DNA from: Rotaria macrura
Lineage: Eukaryota > Rotifera > Eurotatoria > Philodinida > Philodinidae
DNA: 64,000 nt
Direction: 5' to 3'
Assembly: GCA_900239685.1 (NCBI GenBank)
Contig: OENT01000685.1
Coordinates: 1 to 64,000, forward strand
Each line of letters starts with the position of its first letter. Position 1 is the stretch's first letter. Under the pieces are notes generated by a model. It worked only from the letters and a program-made list of their open reading frames with translations, made no database searches and was not told where the DNA came from. The position numbers and the translations under genes are program-made. Shown piece after piece: positions 61,801 through 64,000 of the stretch.

Positions 61801-63417
61801 TCCAATCGCCTGAATGGACATTAAGTATTGTACCCATTAGATTCGATTGACGATGTCGTCTTTCCCATAGATAAGACATAGCACGATCAGCATAGTATTC
61901 AAATAAATGATTTCCTGTTAAACGTGACAATGTTGCCCATTCCAATATTAATGTACCAGCACATGCTGTACATGTAAAACGTTCACGTTCACTTTTCGAT
62001 AATGTTAAATCAATACCATAACGAAGATTAACACGTGGCAATGGTAAACCACTTGTCGTATTAAACGCTGGTAATAAACGTAGTCCTAAATCATGCGCTA
62101 ATACTAATAATTCATCACGATACCAAGATAAACGATATGGATGATGGGCATTGATGTATTTTGCTGATATGTGACCACCGAGAAGGCCTCTAAAGATAAC
62201 ATGATGATAGATTGTTTCTTTTACTTTTTCATTTCAAGTATGTTAACAATTCAAAGAAAGTTTCTTATGAATGAGAATTCTAGCATTTCGTTCGAACCAT
62301 ACTCGATCGTCTTAGATAATTTGAGTTTCTACTGCAATTATCTAAGTGAGAATTCATGTGTTCGAATTATTCAAAAACCTTAATCTTACTAGCACTATCC
62401 GTACTGTAGAAAGAAATCGAATAATTATTAATCAGAAAGAATACACTAATAAAGGATGTTTCGAAGATTTTATTCGAATTCACGGCAACTTCAAATACAT
62501 AACGATTGAAGAAATCTATTTAGATCAAATATCGATAGCATTTAATACATGAAGTATTCATAACATAGTCATTATCCATCTTTGATTACCTTACTCTTTT
62601 TTTTCATAATTCATCAAAGGATAAATAATAAATATAGTACTTAACGCGTAATCACAATTCCTGACCATCAACAATCAATAATACAACATGCAAAAAACTT
62701 TGAATTATTCGTCTATTTTCGATGATCGGTCCTTATTGATTATGGGTAATTGAGTGAGTGACATGTCCAAAATCAATCTTGTGAATGACACTCATACGAT
62801 TTAGTTATACATTACCCAATCATTCGAATATTTGTTTCAAATACAGAAACAATAACATCACGATCAAATGAAACATGTTGAATAACTTGACGAACAGCAT
62901 GCTCAAATTCATCGAACATTCCAAGAACCTAAAAGATAAGTTAAATTGATCAATAATCTATTCGACCTTTCGTTTTACCGCTAATGTATCCAAACTATCA
63001 ACAAGTGTCAGAGAAAAACTAAATAGGAAAGAGATATAGGTCGATAGAAAATGGATCAGTTCATGAAATCTTTCTTTACTTTCCGAGAGCATCGTCAATA
63101 TCACCTCGAGATGGCTCCGAACCACGATATCGACCTTTACAACTACACAGCCACACAATAATTCATTATCATATCATAAGTGGCATTGTTCTTACCTTAA
63201 TGGCATTAATTCATCAGCCGGATAAGCATATTTCTAAGATGAAAGCATAGAGAAAATAAGATCGAAACATGGATTCTATGTATCCTACCATATAAGAACC
63301 GAATCCATGTTTGAACATATCAATAACTTGTGAACGAAGTGCAGTTTTTTCTTGAGGTAACATACCAACAGTTAAGGCCGATAGAAGAAAACTTAATTGC
63401 AATATTTTGATAAACAT
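55894..63417 (-). CDS. EDEM3: ER degradation-enhancing alpha-mannosidase-like protein 3
   Basis: GH47-family protein that trims mannose from misfolded glycoproteins for ER-associated degradation. Eleven exons join to 981 aa: 63417-63289, 63233-63196, 63142-63080, 63018-62979, 62928-62816, 62189-61394, 59820-59303, 58050-57944, 57883-57639, 57567-56988, 56210-55894. A signal peptide is followed by the GH47 domain with [87 protein letters not shown] and [10 protein letters not shown], all family signatures with the catalytic acids kept. A protease-associated (PA) domain follows near 690-800 ([25 protein letters not shown]), which separates EDEM3 from EDEM1/2. Three introns exceed 700 nt and another is 626 nt. 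The C-terminus reads SQKKDTN, with no KDEL-type retrieval signal as in the human protein. Acceptor 57884 was chosen because it restores the conserved DGRIQLIH. Confidence 0.94.
59821..61393. other. Large intron of EDEM3
   Basis: A 1,573-nt intron. It contains a plus-strand ATG-started frame of 77 codons (60495-60728) without recognisable motifs, probably chance, and a short palindrome near 61050 (ATCCACAGTGTGGAT). The other large introns (56211-56987, 58051-59302, 62190-62815) show nothing recognisable. Confidence 0.5.
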
Positions 63418-64000
63418 ATTATTTGATTGAAACTTGATTAAAATTAAATATATAAATATAAACTAATGAAGAATATTTTCAACATACGTTATTCATATAT
63501 TTTATTATTGTAAAAAACAATAGAATCAGTAATATTTATTCATCATAACAATTGTGAAGAATGCAAATTTAGACACCACATGTTTTTTGATTATGTATGA
63601 AGAAGCACTCTACAAGGAAAAAAGAGATACTAGAGTAAATTGTCCCATAAATATTGATAAAAGAAAATCTGAAGTGAGAAGGACCCCAAATTATTTTTAC
63701 GATTCAAATTCAATGAAAGCATATGAACTAATCCGTTTGCAAATAGAAGCTTTTCAAGAAAGATGTCACCTTAAGACAGATGTAGTTGGTTCTTTTCAAA
63801 GGCAGTTTTATAAATATGATAGTTGATATACTTGATATACGTATATATTTATGCATAGAATATGAAACAAGCTTATCATTGGATATTATACATCCATATT
63901 CATTGGTTTTCTCAACCTTTTTGAACAATGACGATAGATTTAGCAATTGCTTTACTGACTACTTATCATTCTATCTACAATAAAGCAAACTCAACTTTTA
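63418..64000. other. Window end, EDEM3 upstream region
   Basis: AT-rich DNA upstream of EDEM3. Apart from the uncertain small frame at 63593-63826 nothing is recognised. Confidence 0.4.
63593..63826 (+). CDS. Possible small basic protein, uncertain
   Basis: An ATG-started frame of 77 codons diverging from EDEM3 (about 175 bp away, opposite strand). The product is hydrophilic and Lys/Arg-rich (KRKSEVRRTPNYF, RLQIEAFQERCHLK) with non-random composition for this AT-rich DNA. No motif, signal peptide or homologue recognised; it could also be an exon of a longer gene running past the window edge. Confidence 0.3.
   Translation: MYEEALYKEKRDTRVNCPINIDKRKSEVRRTPNYFYDSNSMKAYELIRLQIEAFQERCHLKTDVVGSFQRQFYKYDS

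Noticed and set aside
1-64000. tRNA, rRNA, SL RNA genes and CRISPR-like arrays
   Set aside because: No A-box/B-box pair, rRNA-like stretch, leader-like RNA or regularly spaced direct-repeat array was found by eye; a covariance-model scan would be needed to exclude tRNAs fully.

Overview
The window looks like nuclear DNA of a small invertebrate, most likely a bdelloid rotifer (Adineta/Rotaria type). It is AT-rich. Most introns are 46-80 nt with GT..AG ends, and a few are near 1 kb. Conserved animal genes sit beside a lineage-specific family of single-exon F-box proteins, and non-autonomous DNA transposons fill the spacers. The phylum call is inference from gene content and intron style; no rRNA or other marker gene is present.

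Layout: (1) 4.6-9.3 kb, a tandem pair of secreted AA15-type lytic polysaccharide monooxygenases (LPMOs), each with a C-terminal chitin-binding module. (2) 9.5-12.5 kb, minus strand, FBXO9 in 12 exons. (3) 14.8-15.8 kb, minus strand, a PAP2_C / sphingomyelin-synthase-like membrane protein. (4) 20.6 kb, a small secreted acidic protein. (5) 22.7-44.7 kb, a cluster of five intact same-strand F-box-like genes plus three decayed N-terminal remnants, spread through gene-poor DNA. Two of the intact genes are only 26 nt apart, with a 3' splice site in the gap. (6) 45.7-49.2 kb, mitochondrial ribosomal protein mL43 and then FICD (ER Fic-domain AMPylase). (7) 51.3-52.7 kb, a seven-exon Cys/His-rich protein of unknown function. 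(8) 55.9-63.4 kb, minus strand, EDEM3 (ER mannosidase-like protein of ER-associated degradation) in 11 exons.

Functional links: FICD and EDEM3 both act in ER protein quality control, and FBXO9 and the F-box cluster point to SCF ubiquitin ligases, but nothing shows that these neighbours are co-regulated. The two LPMOs should act outside the cell on chitin or a similar polysaccharide.

Spacer DNA: five short elements have hAT-type ends (CAGAG.. or TAGG..). Three have perfect 8-bp target duplications and two have slightly decayed ones. Two elements are Tc1/mariner-like with TA ends, and one of them carries a nested hAT element. There are two further inverted-repeat structures and several minor repeats. 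One hAT-like element is a near-perfect palindrome with a single N at its centre.

A recurring signal is a T-rich 3' splice site lying directly on, or within about 20 nt of, the start codon of many genes. That is what spliced-leader trans-splicing would look like.
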